Positions 16,921 through 26,256 of a DNA stretch of 64,000 bases are shown one piece after another (the stretch's first letter is position 1; every line of letters begins with the position of its first letter). The position numbers were made by a program, and so were the translations under genes. The notes beneath the pieces were generated by a model that saw nothing but the letters and a program-made list of their open reading frames with translations, was not told where the DNA came from and did no database searches. The DNA lies in assembly GCA_023399155.1 (NCBI GenBank), contig JAEWQP010000006.1, positions 323,556 to 387,555 of the forward strand, given 5' to 3'. The stretch is from Verrucomicrobiota bacterium. GTDB taxonomy: Bacteria > Verrucomicrobiota > Verrucomicrobiia > Opitutales > Opitutaceae.

Positions 16921-19020
16921 ATGTCGAAGGCGCAGAAGCGACCCCGCCCGTCTCCCAAGGTCTCGCGGAGCCAGCCTGCCGTCCGTTCCCCGGACACGGC
17001 CGAACCAGCGCAGGTGGGTGCGCTCGAGGTCGAGCTGGCAGCTGCGCGTCGCCGGCTCCAGTCCGCGATGATCGCGGCCGAGGTCGGCACGTTCGAGTGG
17101 GACGTCGCGGCCGATCGTCTTTTCGGCGACGAGAACTTCGAGCGATTGTTCGGTGTGAACATCGGCCCGGAGGGCAGCGCGCCAATCGCGGCATTCATCG
17201 AGGCCATCCATCCGGATGATCGCAAGGCCACGCTTGCTCTCGTCCAGAGCACGCTCGAAACCGGCGTTCCCTACGAGACAGAGTATCGTATCGTGGCGCA
17301 GGGTCGCACCCGCTGGGTGCACGTGCGCGGAAATGTCGAACGCGATGGGACAGGTCGCCCGCTTCGGTTTGCGGGGGTCCTGATCGACATCTCGACGCAC
17401 AAGCAGACCGAACTCGAACGCAACGCCGTCAGCGCCGAGCTGCGGCGGCTGAGCAACGTCCACGAGACGATCCTCTCCAACACCGACGACTTTGCCTACA
17501 TTTTTGACCGGCAGGGACGGTTTCTCTACGCCAACCGCCGGCTGCTCACCGTGTGGGCCAAGACCCTCGAGCAGATCGTCGGCAAGACTTGCCTCGAACT
17601 CGGCTACCCCGACTGGCACGCCGCCATGCACATGCGCGAGATCGAGCAGGTGATCGCCACGAAGCAGCCGATCCGGGGCGAGGTGCCGTTCACCGGTGCG
17701 AGCGGCATCTCGGGCGTGTACGACTACATCTTCAAGCCCGTCCTCGGCGCGAACGGCGAAGTGGAGGTGATCGCCGGGACCACGCGTGACGTGAGCGACC
17801 GCAAGCGCGCCGAACAGGAGCTGCAACGGGCCCGTGACGCCGCGCTCGCCGCCTCGCGCGCGAAGGACGACTTCCTCGCCGCGCTTTCGCACGAGCTGCG
17901 CACGCCGCTCAATCCCGTCCTGCTCCTGGCGAGTGACGCCGCCAGCAATCCCGCCGTGCCGGCCGAGTTGCGCGCGACTTTCGAGACGATTCGCAAGAAC
18001 ACCGAGATCGAGGCGCGGCTGATCGACGACCTGCTCGACCTGACCGGCATCACCCGCGGCAAACTGAAGATGAACAAGAGCCGCACGGACGTCCATGCGG
18101 TGCTTCGCGACACACTCGCCAACCTGGCGCCGGAGTTCCGGGAGAAAAGACTGGAACTCACGGTCGAGCTCGCCGCGGTCCGCACCGCCGTCGAGGCCGA
18201 TCCCGTCCGTCTCTCCCAGGTCTTCGCCAACCTTTTGAAGAACGCCATCAAGTTCACGCCGGAAGGTGGTGCGGTCACGGTGGCTTCGCGCACCGATGCG
18301 GGTCGCATCGAGATCCGGATCGCGGATACAGGCCTCGGGCTGACCGCGGGCGAGTTGGAGCGTGTCTTCGACCCTTTCACGCAGGGCGAGCACGCGACCG
18401 ATCCCGAGGCGCGGCGTTACGGCGGACTTGGCATCGGGCTGGCGATCGCGCGCAGCGTGGTGGAGGCGCATGGCGGCGAACTCGAGGCCGCCAGCGCCGG
18501 ACGCAACCGCGGCTCGGCGTTCTCCGTGCGCCTGCCATGGTCCGCGGTGCCAGCGGAGCTGTCGGGTACCGCGGAGGTTTTCGAGAGTTCCGTCGAACCT
18601 GCCGCGGCCAATCAACCCGGACCGCGCCGGGTGCTGGTCGTCGAGGACCATGAGCCGACCCGCGTCGCGCTCGCCCGCTTGCTGCGCCGTCGCGGCTACA
18701 ACGTCACGGTCGCCGACACGCTCGCGACCGCGCGCGCTGTCCTGGAGCGGCAGTCGATCGACCTGCTGGTTTCGGACATCGGCCTGCCCGACGGAAGCGG
18801 GATGACGTTGATGGCCGAGGTGCGCGAGCGCCATGGCGTGCCAGGCATCGCGCTGACCGGCTACGGGATGGCCGACGACGTCGAGCGCAGCCGAAGCGCC
18901 GGGTTCACCCGGCATCTCACCAAGCCGATCCGGGTGGAGTCACTTGAAGCCGCTCTCGCGGCGGTCTTCGCGGCCGCGGTATGCGATGCCGAAGACCGCC
19001 CTCCGGTGCGCGCGTGCTGA
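16921..19020 (+). CDS. PAS-PAS hybrid histidine kinase with C-terminal receiver
   Basis: A 699-residue soluble signalling protein. Domains in order: a coiled-coil lead-in (about residues 30-50), PAS 1 (50-165), PAS 2 (180-295), and HisKA with H-box LAALSHELRTPLNP (His324). Then come HATPase_c with N-box NLLKNAIKFTPEGG and G boxes DTGLGL and GGLGIGL, and a receiver domain (568-690) with the phosphoacceptor in LLVSDIGLPDG (Asp619) and the conserved Lys in LTKPI. The ATG at 16921 is chosen at the edge of sense-like composition; earlier in-frame codons are shadow. It carries its own receiver, so a phosphotransfer protein elsewhere or internal phosphorelay is likely. The DUF2868 gene begins about 115 bases downstream. 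Confidence 0.9.
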   Translation: MSKAQKRPRPSPKVSRSQPAVRSPDTAEPAQVGALEVELAAARRRLQSAMIAAEVGTFEWDVAADRLFGDENFERLFGVNIGPEGSAPIAAFIEAIHPDDRKATLALVQSTLETGVPYETEYRIVAQGRTRWVHVRGNVERDGTGRPLRFAGVLIDISTHKQTELERNAVSAELRRLSNVHETILSNTDDFAYIFDRQGRFLYANRRLLTVWAKTLEQIVGKTCLELGYPDWHAAMHMREIEQVIATKQPIRGEVPFTGASGISGVYDYIFKPVLGANGEVEVIAGTTRDVSDRKRAEQELQRARDAALAASRAKDDFLAALSHELRTPLNPVLLLASDAASNPAVPAELRATFETIRKNTEIEARLIDDLLDLTGITRGKLKMNKSRTDVHAVLRDTLANLAPEFREKRLELTVELAAVRTAVEADPVRLSQVFANLLKNAIKFTPEGGAVTVASRTDAGRIEIRIADTGLGLTAGELERVFDPFTQGEHATDPEARRYGGLGIGLAIARSVVEAHGGELEAASAGRNRGSAFSVRLPWSAVPAELSGTAEVFESSVEPAAANQPGPRRVLVVEDHEPTRVALARLLRRRGYNVTVADTLATARAVLERQSIDLLVSDIGLPDGSGMTLMAEVRERHGVPGIALTGYGMADDVERSRSAGFTRHLTKPIRVESLEAALAAVFAAAVCDAEDRPPVRAC

Positions 19021-19135
19021 CGACGCGGATCCCGCCGAGCGCGCAGCGCGGCACCAGCACCGCGTGTTCGCTGGGCAGTCGATACCCGTCGCGGGTGCGC
19101 ATTGCCAAGCGGGAGCGAAAGCCAATCATGCTCCC

Positions 19136-20689
19136 ATGCCCGCCGCCTCGCGCTCCCGTGCCACTGCCGCCGACCTGGTCGTTCTGGCGGCGGCCCTGAA
19201 GCTCGATGAGCAACGCTCGCCGACGGAAGTGCGCGCCCGCGATGCCCGGATCGGCGCGGACCTGATCGGCCAGTCCGGTGATCGCCCGGCGCTCACCCTG
19301 GCGTGGCTCGACCGCCTCGAACACGAGGACGCCCACCTGCGCGATCGGCGCGCGCGGGTGACGACCGCGCTGCAGACCTGCGGGGTGGTCGTCGCCGTGC
19401 TCGGTCTGGTGCTCGGATGGCTGGCCGCGCTTGCGGCGTTCTACTACGAAGGCTCGGGGCGCGTGAACGTGATCGCGGTGCTCGTCGTGCTGGTTGGCGT
19501 GCCAGGATTGTTCCTCGTGGCCTTCCTGGCCGCCGCACTTCCGCGGCGATGGATCGCGTGGCTGCCCGGAGCGACGGCGGTGAGCACTCTCGCACGGGCG
19601 CTCAGTCCCGGACGTTTGGCGCGGCTCGCGCTTCGACTGGTGCCGCGCGAGAGCCGGGATGCGATCCTCGACCTGCAGTCGCGCGCCGGAGAACACCAAA
19701 CCCTTTTCGCCCGCGTGCAGAAATGGCTGCTCCTGCGGTGGTCGCAGGTCTTTGCGGTGGCATTTCAATGCGGCGCGCTCTCCGCGGCTCTCGCGTTGGT
19801 GCTGTTCACGGATCTGGTCTTCGGCTGGAGCACGACGCTGGCCTCGGGCGATCCCGACCGCGATGCCGCGCGCCTCCACCAGGTCACGACTGCCGTCGCC
19901 GCGCCGTGGGGCCGGGTGGCTCCGGACGCCGTCCCGAGTGTCGAGCTGATCCGCGAGTCGCGCTACTACCGGATCGTCGACGAGACGGTTTCGCAGGAAC
20001 GGGCCTCACGCCTCGGTGGTTGGTGGCCGTTTCTCGTCCTGGGGATCCTGGTCTACGGACTGATGCCGCGGCTCGTCGTGCTCGCAGTGGCGTCGCAGCG
20101 ACTCTCGGCCGCGGCCGATCGCGGTCTGGCCATGCTGCCGGGTGTATCCGCCGTGGTCCGACGCCTGGAGGCGGCGCACCTCCAGACCGGCGCCACCCAG
20201 CCGGGCGGGGAAGGCGGGGGCAGTGAAGGACGCGAATCGCTGCCGGATGCGGCGACGCGTGTAGCGCTGAACGACCGTGCCGTGCGCGCCATCGTCAACT
20301 GGGCCGAGGTGCCGGTCGGGGACGATGTCATTCGTCGCACCATCGCCGAGGCGCCCGTGCTCCGCGCGGGCGGCGCGGCCACGCTGGCCGCCGATCAGGA
20401 TGCCGTGGCTCGTGTCGCGACCGCTGTTCACGCCGCGTCGGGCGGAGACGTGGCGATCCTCGTCAAGGCCTGGGAACCACCGCTGCTGGAGTTCATCGAT
20501 TTCGCGCAGGCATTGAGGCGTTCGCTCGGCGATGGCGTGGCGATCCTTGTGTTTCCCGTCGCCCCGGCTGAATCAGGTGGGCTGGACGCGGGCGCGGCCG
20601 CGCAACTCGAGGTGTGGCGCCGCCGGCTGAGCCGCGTGGGTGATCCCTGGCTGCGCGTGATGGAACCGCGTGCGGAGGCACGGCGATGA
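19136..20689 (+). CDS. DUF2868 domain membrane protein, partner of the GTPase
   Basis: A 517-residue protein with four or so hydrophobic segments: a pair near residues 82-140, one near 205-225 and one near 300-320. A soluble C-terminal domain runs from about 335. It matches the uncharacterised DUF2868 family, whose genes are regularly followed by a DUF3482 GTPase, as here. Its stop codon overlaps the GTPase start (ATGA), so the two are translationally coupled and probably form a membrane-bound GTPase complex. The role is unknown; links to envelope stress or membrane trafficking have only been guessed from domain content. Confidence 0.75.
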   Translation: MPAASRSRATAADLVVLAAALKLDEQRSPTEVRARDARIGADLIGQSGDRPALTLAWLDRLEHEDAHLRDRRARVTTALQTCGVVVAVLGLVLGWLAALAAFYYEGSGRVNVIAVLVVLVGVPGLFLVAFLAAALPRRWIAWLPGATAVSTLARALSPGRLARLALRLVPRESRDAILDLQSRAGEHQTLFARVQKWLLLRWSQVFAVAFQCGALSAALALVLFTDLVFGWSTTLASGDPDRDAARLHQVTTAVAAPWGRVAPDAVPSVELIRESRYYRIVDETVSQERASRLGGWWPFLVLGILVYGLMPRLVVLAVASQRLSAAADRGLAMLPGVSAVVRRLEAAHLQTGATQPGGEGGGSEGRESLPDAATRVALNDRAVRAIVNWAEVPVGDDVIRRTIAEAPVLRAGGAATLAADQDAVARVATAVHAASGGDVAILVKAWEPPLLEFIDFAQALRRSLGDGVAILVFPVAPAESGGLDAGAAAQLEVWRRRLSRVGDPWLRVMEPRAEARR

Positions 20690-22095
20690 ATGACGCACCG
20701 GCATTTGCCGTCGTCGGACACCCCAACAAGGGCAAGTCGAGCCTTGTGGCGACCCTCGCGCGCGACGCCTCCGTGCGCATCGGCCCGGAGCCCGGCACCA
20801 CGCGGGAGACGCGGCGCTTTCCGATGCGGGTGGACGGGCAGGTGATCTACATGCTCGTCGACACTCCCGGGTTCCAACGGGCGCGGGCGGCGCTGGCATG
20901 GATGCGCGAGCGCGAGACCGACGCCGCGTCGCGACCGCGTGTCGTCGAGGAGTTCGTCCGGACGCATGCCGGCGGTGAGCTGTTTCACGACGAGTGTGAG
21001 TTGCTGCGCCCGATCACGGAGGGAGCCGGTATCATCTATGTCGTCGACGGCGCGGCCCCGTATGGCTCGGAGTATGACGCGGAGATGGAGATCCTGCGCT
21101 GGACCGGGCGTCCCAGCATGGCGGTGATCAACCCGATCGGGCAGCCGCGTTTCGTCGAGCCCTGGCGTGATGCCCTGGAACAGTTCTTTCGCGTCGTGCG
21201 CGTGCTCGACGTCATGCGCGCGCCGTTCGCGCAACAGCTCGAGGTGCTGCGCGCGTTTGGCGAACTCCGCGAGACCTGGCACGAGCCTCTCGAGCGCGCG
21301 GTGAACGCACTGCTCGACCACCGGCACCGGCAGTTCGAGGATGCGGCGCGCGTGATCGCCGAGATGGCCGCGGCGGCGTTGACCCATCGCGAGACGCGTG
21401 ACCTTGCCCGGGGTGAGGATGCGCAGCGCCATCGGGCCGCGGTCGAGGAGAAGTTCCGCGGGCGGCTGCGGCAGCTCGAGCATCGGGCGCGCACGGAGGT
21501 CGAGTCGATCTACGGCCATGACGGGCTCGACCGGCGCGAGACGGAGATGGAAATTCTGGATACTGACTTGTTTTCGCGCGAGAGCTGGCTCGCCTTCGGC
21601 CTGAAGCGCCGCGACCTCGTCGCCGTCGGGGCGGTGGGCGGAGCGGTCACGGGTGGCGCCGTCGATGCGGCACTCCTGGGTCATTCCTTCCTGGCGGGCA
21701 CCGTCATCGGCGGCGTGGTGGGCGGCGCGCTCGGCTATTTCACGTCCGACAAGCTGGCGGAGGTGAAAGTGCTGCGGCAACCCCTGGGCGGTGAGCGCCT
21801 GTGCTGCGGACCGACGCGGAACCTGCAGTTTCCCTTCGTGCTGCTCGGCCGGGCCGTGCGACACCACGAACTCGTGGCGGGGCGCACCCATGCGCGACGA
21901 GACGCGCTCGATGTCGCGGCTGCGGGCTCGGCGGCGATCACCTGGACCGACGCGGAGAAGCGCGAGTTGGTCCGCCTCTGCGACCGGCTGCGCCGAAGCG
22001 AACCGGCCACGGAGTCGCGCGCGACTGCGGTCAATACTCTCGCCGAGATCCTGGTGCGGAAGATGGCGCCCCCCGAGGAACAGAGCATCGGTTGA
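20686..22095 (+). CDS. Era-like GTPase with DUF3482 C-terminal domain
   Basis: A 469-residue protein. The N-terminal P-loop GTPase domain (about residues 1-185) shows G1 GHPNKGKSS, a G2 threonine in GTTRE and G3 DTPG. The usual NKxD G4 is replaced by NPIG, so base recognition must differ, as is common in this family. The middle is helical and charged (190-290). A glycine-rich double hydrophobic hairpin follows (about 305-350: VAVGAVGGAVTGG, GTVIGGVVGGALGYF), which could insert into membrane. It is coupled to the DUF2868 gene by an ATGA overlap. Together they look like a membrane-linked GTPase switch of unknown purpose. Confidence 0.8.
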   Translation: MNDAPAFAVVGHPNKGKSSLVATLARDASVRIGPEPGTTRETRRFPMRVDGQVIYMLVDTPGFQRARAALAWMRERETDAASRPRVVEEFVRTHAGGELFHDECELLRPITEGAGIIYVVDGAAPYGSEYDAEMEILRWTGRPSMAVINPIGQPRFVEPWRDALEQFFRVVRVLDVMRAPFAQQLEVLRAFGELRETWHEPLERAVNALLDHRHRQFEDAARVIAEMAAAALTHRETRDLARGEDAQRHRAAVEEKFRGRLRQLEHRARTEVESIYGHDGLDRRETEMEILDTDLFSRESWLAFGLKRRDLVAVGAVGGAVTGGAVDAALLGHSFLAGTVIGGVVGGALGYFTSDKLAEVKVLRQPLGGERLCCGPTRNLQFPFVLLGRAVRHHELVAGRTHARRDALDVAAAGSAAITWTDAEKRELVRLCDRLRRSEPATESRATAVNTLAEILVRKMAPPEEQSIG

Positions 22096-22296
22096 ACCCG
22101 GATACCGCGGGAGACTGGCGCGGACAGTCACGAAGGAAGCGAGGGGTCGGACCATCGCACGGCAAATTGCCGAAGCTCCGAGGCCGCTTTGTGTGGGAGT
22201 CGATGGGCTGGCAGGTGTCGGTCCGAACTCAAGTAGAGGAGTTGCCGCGCCCGGCCGTCGGACACGAGGCGGCGCGAGGCCGCTGGTGCGCGAGCT

Positions 22297-22941
22297 TTAC
22301 GCGCTCGGCCGCACCGGCATGCGCAGGATCGTCTTAAGCTTCTCCGCCGGCACACGCCGCGGATCTGAAATGTAGATCTCGTGGTGCACGCCGGCCCGCT
22401 CGACTCCGTGGGCTGCGGCGAAGGCGTTCATCACCGCGAGCGTGTCTCCTTCGCGCTCATACGGCCCGATGTGCAGCATCTGGATCGCGCGGCCCTCGTC
22501 GATGCGCTCGAGGCGGACGAGGGCGGCGTCGCCTTCCTTCCCGCGCTTGCGCAGCGCCGCCACGGCTGCGTCGAGATCGGCTTGAGCCACGAACTCGGGC
22601 GTGCGGATCAACAGTTGCCATTGCCACAGCTCGGGGTCGGGCGGCATCGACCTCTCGAAATTGAGATACCGACATTCCAGGCGTGCGACCGCATAGTCCT
22701 GCTGCCCGGCGAACTTGCGGGTCATCTTGATCGTGAAGGCAGTCGCGTAGAGTGCGCCGATACGCGCCTCGAAGCAGGCACTGGCCGGGGATCCCTGGCC
22801 GAGAACGGTCAGGTACCAGGCGGGCGTGGTGGAGATCAGCACCGGCTTGCGTGGCGCGACGTATTCCGCGCGGTGCAGCTTGAGCATGTCGAGCTTGGGG
22901 GCCGCGGTCCGCGCGGGCGACGGCGTGGCAGCGCGCTTCAT
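22297..22941 (-). CDS. GyrI-like small-molecule-binding domain protein
   Basis: A 214-residue soluble protein of the GyrI-like (SHS2-duplication) fold, which binds hydrophobic or cationic small molecules. After a basic, disordered N terminus (about 1-20) the domain covers residues 25-205. Family features include an aromatic-lined first half (TTPAWYLTVLGQGSP) and the IQMLHIGPYEREGDTL segment, equivalent to the HxGPY motif of Rob and SbmC relatives. It starts inside the stop codon of the AraC gene (ATGA), so it is made together with that regulator and may act as a ligand sink or co-sensor. Confidence 0.8.
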   Translation of the reverse strand: MKRAATPSPARTAAPKLDMLKLHRAEYVAPRKPVLISTTPAWYLTVLGQGSPASACFEARIGALYATAFTIKMTRKFAGQQDYAVARLECRYLNFERSMPPDPELWQWQLLIRTPEFVAQADLDAAVAALRKRGKEGDAALVRLERIDEGRAIQMLHIGPYEREGDTLAVMNAFAAAHGVERAGVHHEIYISDPRRVPAEKLKTILRMPVRPSA

Positions 22942-23858
22942 CGTTTCAACTCCAGGGGGACGCAGATATCCGTCAGCAACTCGGCGGGTGGGGTGCTGCC
23001 GGGGTCATTGAGATAGAACTCGAGGCATGGCGCGCTGCGGAGATGCCGGCCGCTGCGAGGCAGCCATTCACCCATGAGTCGGTGGTAGGTCGTGCTGAGT
23101 TTCTCGTAGGGCCCCTGGTGGGTCGCGCGGGCGTAATCGCCCCCGGCGAGCACCTGGACGCTGACCTCGCCCTCCGGCTGGAATGCGTCATCGACCGTGA
23201 CGCAGGCATCATAGCGGATCTTGTCGGGCGGCGTGATCTCGGGGTCGTCGTAGCTCACGCCGACATAACGGGTGCCGGCGCCGAGCAGACCCTCTTTTCC
23301 CATCCACGTGCAGAGCTTGTCCCAGGCCTGGCCGCAGCCGGAGTAGGGCCCGGTGTGGCGGATGTAGGCAACGCGCGTGGGCTGCATGGATTCGATGGAT
23401 ACATTCATGGTGATAACTCCCCGGTTCATGGTTCGAAAGTCCTGCACCGGGCCACTGGCCCGGAAATGAACGCCGGAACGCGCGCTCGGGAGCGGCTGCG
23501 GGTTCGTGGCGCGCCGATAGTGGGTGGGCGTGCGGTCAAAGTGTGCGCGGAATGCGCGACAGAATGCCTCGTGCGAGTCGTACCCGGCCTCGAGAGCGAG
23601 ATCGACGACCGGGCGGTGGGTGAATTTGAGATGGTAGGCGGCTCGCTCGAGGCGCAGGCGCCGCACGTGTCCCATGAGCGGCTCGCCGATCATGCCGCGG
23701 AACACGCGGTGAAAGTGATGGGGCGAGAGGCAGGCGATGGTGGCGAGTTCCTCGAGCGAAAGCGGGCGGTCGAGGTGCGCCTGGATGTGCTGGAGGACGG
23801 CAAGCATCCGCTGCTTGTACCAGCGGAGGGTGGAGTCCTTGTGCGGGCGGGGTTCCAT
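22938..23858 (-). CDS. AraC family regulator with GyrI-like effector domain
   Basis: A 306-residue transcription factor built like Rob, MarA-Rob-SoxS type. The DNA-binding AraC double helix-turn-helix comes first (about residues 10-115: LEELATIACLSPHHFHRVFR and AGYDSHEAFCRAFRAHF). A GyrI-like ligand domain follows (about 150-305) with VAYIRHTGPYSG. Binding of a drug or metabolite to the second domain presumably switches the first. It is the first gene of a two-gene unit with the stand-alone GyrI-like protein. Confidence 0.9.
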   Translation of the reverse strand: MEPRPHKDSTLRWYKQRMLAVLQHIQAHLDRPLSLEELATIACLSPHHFHRVFRGMIGEPLMGHVRRLRLERAAYHLKFTHRPVVDLALEAGYDSHEAFCRAFRAHFDRTPTHYRRATNPQPLPSARSGVHFRASGPVQDFRTMNRGVITMNVSIESMQPTRVAYIRHTGPYSGCGQAWDKLCTWMGKEGLLGAGTRYVGVSYDDPEITPPDKIRYDACVTVDDAFQPEGEVSVQVLAGGDYARATHQGPYEKLSTTYHRLMGEWLPRSGRHLRSAPCLEFYLNDPGSTPPAELLTDICVPLELKR

Positions 23859-24012
23859 CGTCGGATCGCAGCCTAGACTATTTTCAGGCGCATGGCTTGA
23901 CCGCCCTTGCCGAAAATAGCGCCGATCCGGGCTGGCTGTGGGCCCCTGCTACCCGCCCCCCGACAGGTGCGAGCCGACCTCCTTCAGGCGTGTGCGCCGC
24001 AGGTGGCGCGGT

Positions 24013-25317
24013 TCAGGGAGCCGCGCCACCGCGGGACGGTGCGGGCGAGACGGCGTTGAGGCTCTCGACCACCACCGCACGGTCCTGCTCGCACGGCACC
24101 GAAGCGGCCGCCGTGTGAAGGAGGGCGAGATGCTTGAGGGCCGTCTCACGAGCGGCGGCCTCCGTGGCCTCTCCGACCACGCCGCGCAATGTCCGGGAGA
24201 GTCGCAGCAGGACGGGCACATTACCGCGCGCGTGCTGCCGGATCTCATGAAACGCGAGATCGAGGTAGTGGGCGACGTTTGGAACCTTGATCCGCACCCG
24301 GCGGTCCGCGCGCTCCGTGGCTCTCTTCGGTAGGGGCTCCGCGGGGCGGACCACCTCGTGCAGGATCGCGCCGAGGTAGTCGATGCAGTGAATGGCCGTC
24401 GTGGTATCGTTGATACCGGGGGACAGGGCCTTCAGCGCGATATCGAGGATCTGGCGCATGCCGAACGCCGGGTCCTGCTCGATCGTGCGGTAGGCGTTGA
24501 GGCCGAAACACCCCCGGATCCGGGCGATCTCCCGCGGTGCGGGCGGTTCGTCGCCGTGGATTCGCACCAGTGGCCGGCCCTCGATGACGAAGTCGCCGAC
24601 CCCGTGCTCGACCTCCAGTGTGAGGTCAAGCCGCAGGGCGATTTCCTCGAGTTCGTCCGCTGCGATGTCCTGAATGTACCCTGTTACTGGTGACGAGATG
24701 GAGAACGTCGCACTGTGTGGCGGTGTTTCGGCTACGGGTGTGCCTGGATGAACCTCGGAGGCTCGGACTTTGCGCAGCGCTTGCAGGGTCTCCTGCGCCA
24801 GGTGGGCGACGATCTCCGAGGCCTGGATCGACACGGCGGTGTGGTGAAGAAACGCGATGAGAAACCCCAGTGCGACCAACGACAGGACGATCGCGCCCCA
24901 GAGCGCCACCTGTGGCACGAAGACTACGGAATCGGAGCGCACGGACTGGAGCACCAGCAGGCCGTACATGAACACCCCGACGAGCACGCCCAGCACGAGT
25001 TGGTTCACACGGTCGCGCATGAAGCTCCGCAGCACGCGCGGGCTGAACTGATTTGAGGCAAGTGAGAGCGAGACGATGGTGATCGAGAAGACGACGCCAG
25101 TGACGGTGATCATCGACGAGGTGATCGCCGAGAGGATCTGTCGGGCCGCTTCCGGTCCCGCTGTGAGCCACGCCGGCCACTTTTCGGCAATGTCGGCGAC
25201 GTACCTGCGATCGATAAACACCAGGCCGAGCGCCAGCGCGCTGCCGAACATGAGAAGCAGGGCGGGGGTGAACCACAGGCTTCCGCGGATCGAGATGAGA
25301 AGGCTGCGCTTGGTCAC
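24013..25317 (-). CDS. DUF2254 family membrane protein
   Basis: A 434-residue protein with a GTG start, matching the uncharacterised DUF2254 family. Four membrane helices lie in the first 165 residues (about 15-35, 60-85, 105-125, 135-160). A soluble domain follows that includes the family hallmark LSPGINDTTTAIHCIDYL (about 310-328), probably a metal- or ligand-binding site in the family. No neighbour suggests its function. The upstream side is filled by the tandem repeat array, so its promoter must lie within or beside repeats. Confidence 0.85.
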   Translation of the reverse strand: MTKRSLLISIRGSLWFTPALLLMFGSALALGLVFIDRRYVADIAEKWPAWLTAGPEAARQILSAITSSMITVTGVVFSITIVSLSLASNQFSPRVLRSFMRDRVNQLVLGVLVGVFMYGLLVLQSVRSDSVVFVPQVALWGAIVLSLVALGFLIAFLHHTAVSIQASEIVAHLAQETLQALRKVRASEVHPGTPVAETPPHSATFSISSPVTGYIQDIAADELEEIALRLDLTLEVEHGVGDFVIEGRPLVRIHGDEPPAPREIARIRGCFGLNAYRTIEQDPAFGMRQILDIALKALSPGINDTTTAIHCIDYLGAILHEVVRPAEPLPKRATERADRRVRIKVPNVAHYLDLAFHEIRQHARGNVPVLLRLSRTLRGVVGEATEAAARETALKHLALLHTAAASVPCEQDRAVVVESLNAVSPAPSRGGAAP

Positions 25318-25419
25318 CTCACAAACAAATGGAGGGAGAGCCGGGGATCAAACGGTTTCACGTTCCGGCCGAGCGCCGTGAGATCCGGGTTGCACCGCCA
25401 GCCTCCGGGCGTACTCGGG

Positions 25420-26167
25420 TTTCGGGACCTTTGCGCCTTGGCGCCATTCCATGTCTGGGATCGGCGACTCCCGAACCGGATCTCGCGCCAAGACGCCAAG
25501 GCGCCAAGGAATGGACAGGAGAATCGGGAGGCCATGGAGCGCGCTGCGGAAGCTGGGTCGGGATCGAGCTTCAGGGCCTTTGCGTCTTTGCGCCTTCGCG
25601 CGATCCATGTCTGGGATCGGCGACTCCCGAACCGGGTCTCGCGCCAAGACGCCATGACGCCAAGGAATGGACAGGAGAATCGGCAGGCCATGGAGCGCGC
25701 TGCGGAGGCTGAGTCGGGATCGAGCTTCAGGCTCTTTGCGTCTTCGCGTCTTCGCGCGATTCTATGTCTGGGATTGGCGACTCCCGAACCGGGTCTCGCG
25801 CCAAGACGCCAAGGCGTCAAGGAATGGACAGGAGAATCGGGAGGCCGCGGAGCGCGCTGCGGAGGCTGTGTGGGGATCGAGCTTCAGGCTCTTTGCGTCT
25901 TTGCGCCTTCGCGCGATTCCATGTCTGGGATTGGCGACTCCCGAACCGGATCTCGCGCCAGGACGCCAGGGCGCCAAGAAATGGACAGGAGAATCGGGAG
26001 GCCATGGAGCGCGCTGCGGAGGCTGTGTCGGGATCGAGCTTCAGGGTCTTTGCCTTTGCGCGATTCCATGTCTGGGATCGGCGACTCCCGAACCGGATCT
26101 CGCGCCAGGACGCCAAGGCGCCAAGGATCGGACAGGAGAAGAGGGAGGCCGCGGAGCACGCCGAAGG
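25420..26167. repeat. Tandem array of five about 157-bp units
   Basis: The phrase ATGTCTGGGATyGGCGACTC recurs at 25451, 25606, 25764, 25921 and 26068 (spacings 155, 158, 157, 147). Each unit has a GCGTCTTTGCGC-type arm before that phrase and a GCGCCAAGACGC arm after it; these two are near-perfect inverse copies, so each unit can fold. The last unit has an internal loss of about ten bases. The units are not multiples of three, and the apparent peptide repeats change frame between copies, so I regard the whole as non-coding despite long open frames on both strands. Confidence 0.85.
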
Positions 26168-26256
26168 GTTGGTGCAATACGGGGGTGGGCATTCAGGCGA
26201 TCCTGTCGCCCCTCCCTTCCTGATTCCTACGGCTTCGGCAGATCCGCGACAACGGG

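Noticed and set aside
22160..22172. Small palindrome CGGCAA-A-TTGCCG
   Set aside because: Six-base arms in a gap after the GTPase gene; too short to separate from chance in a GC-rich genome.
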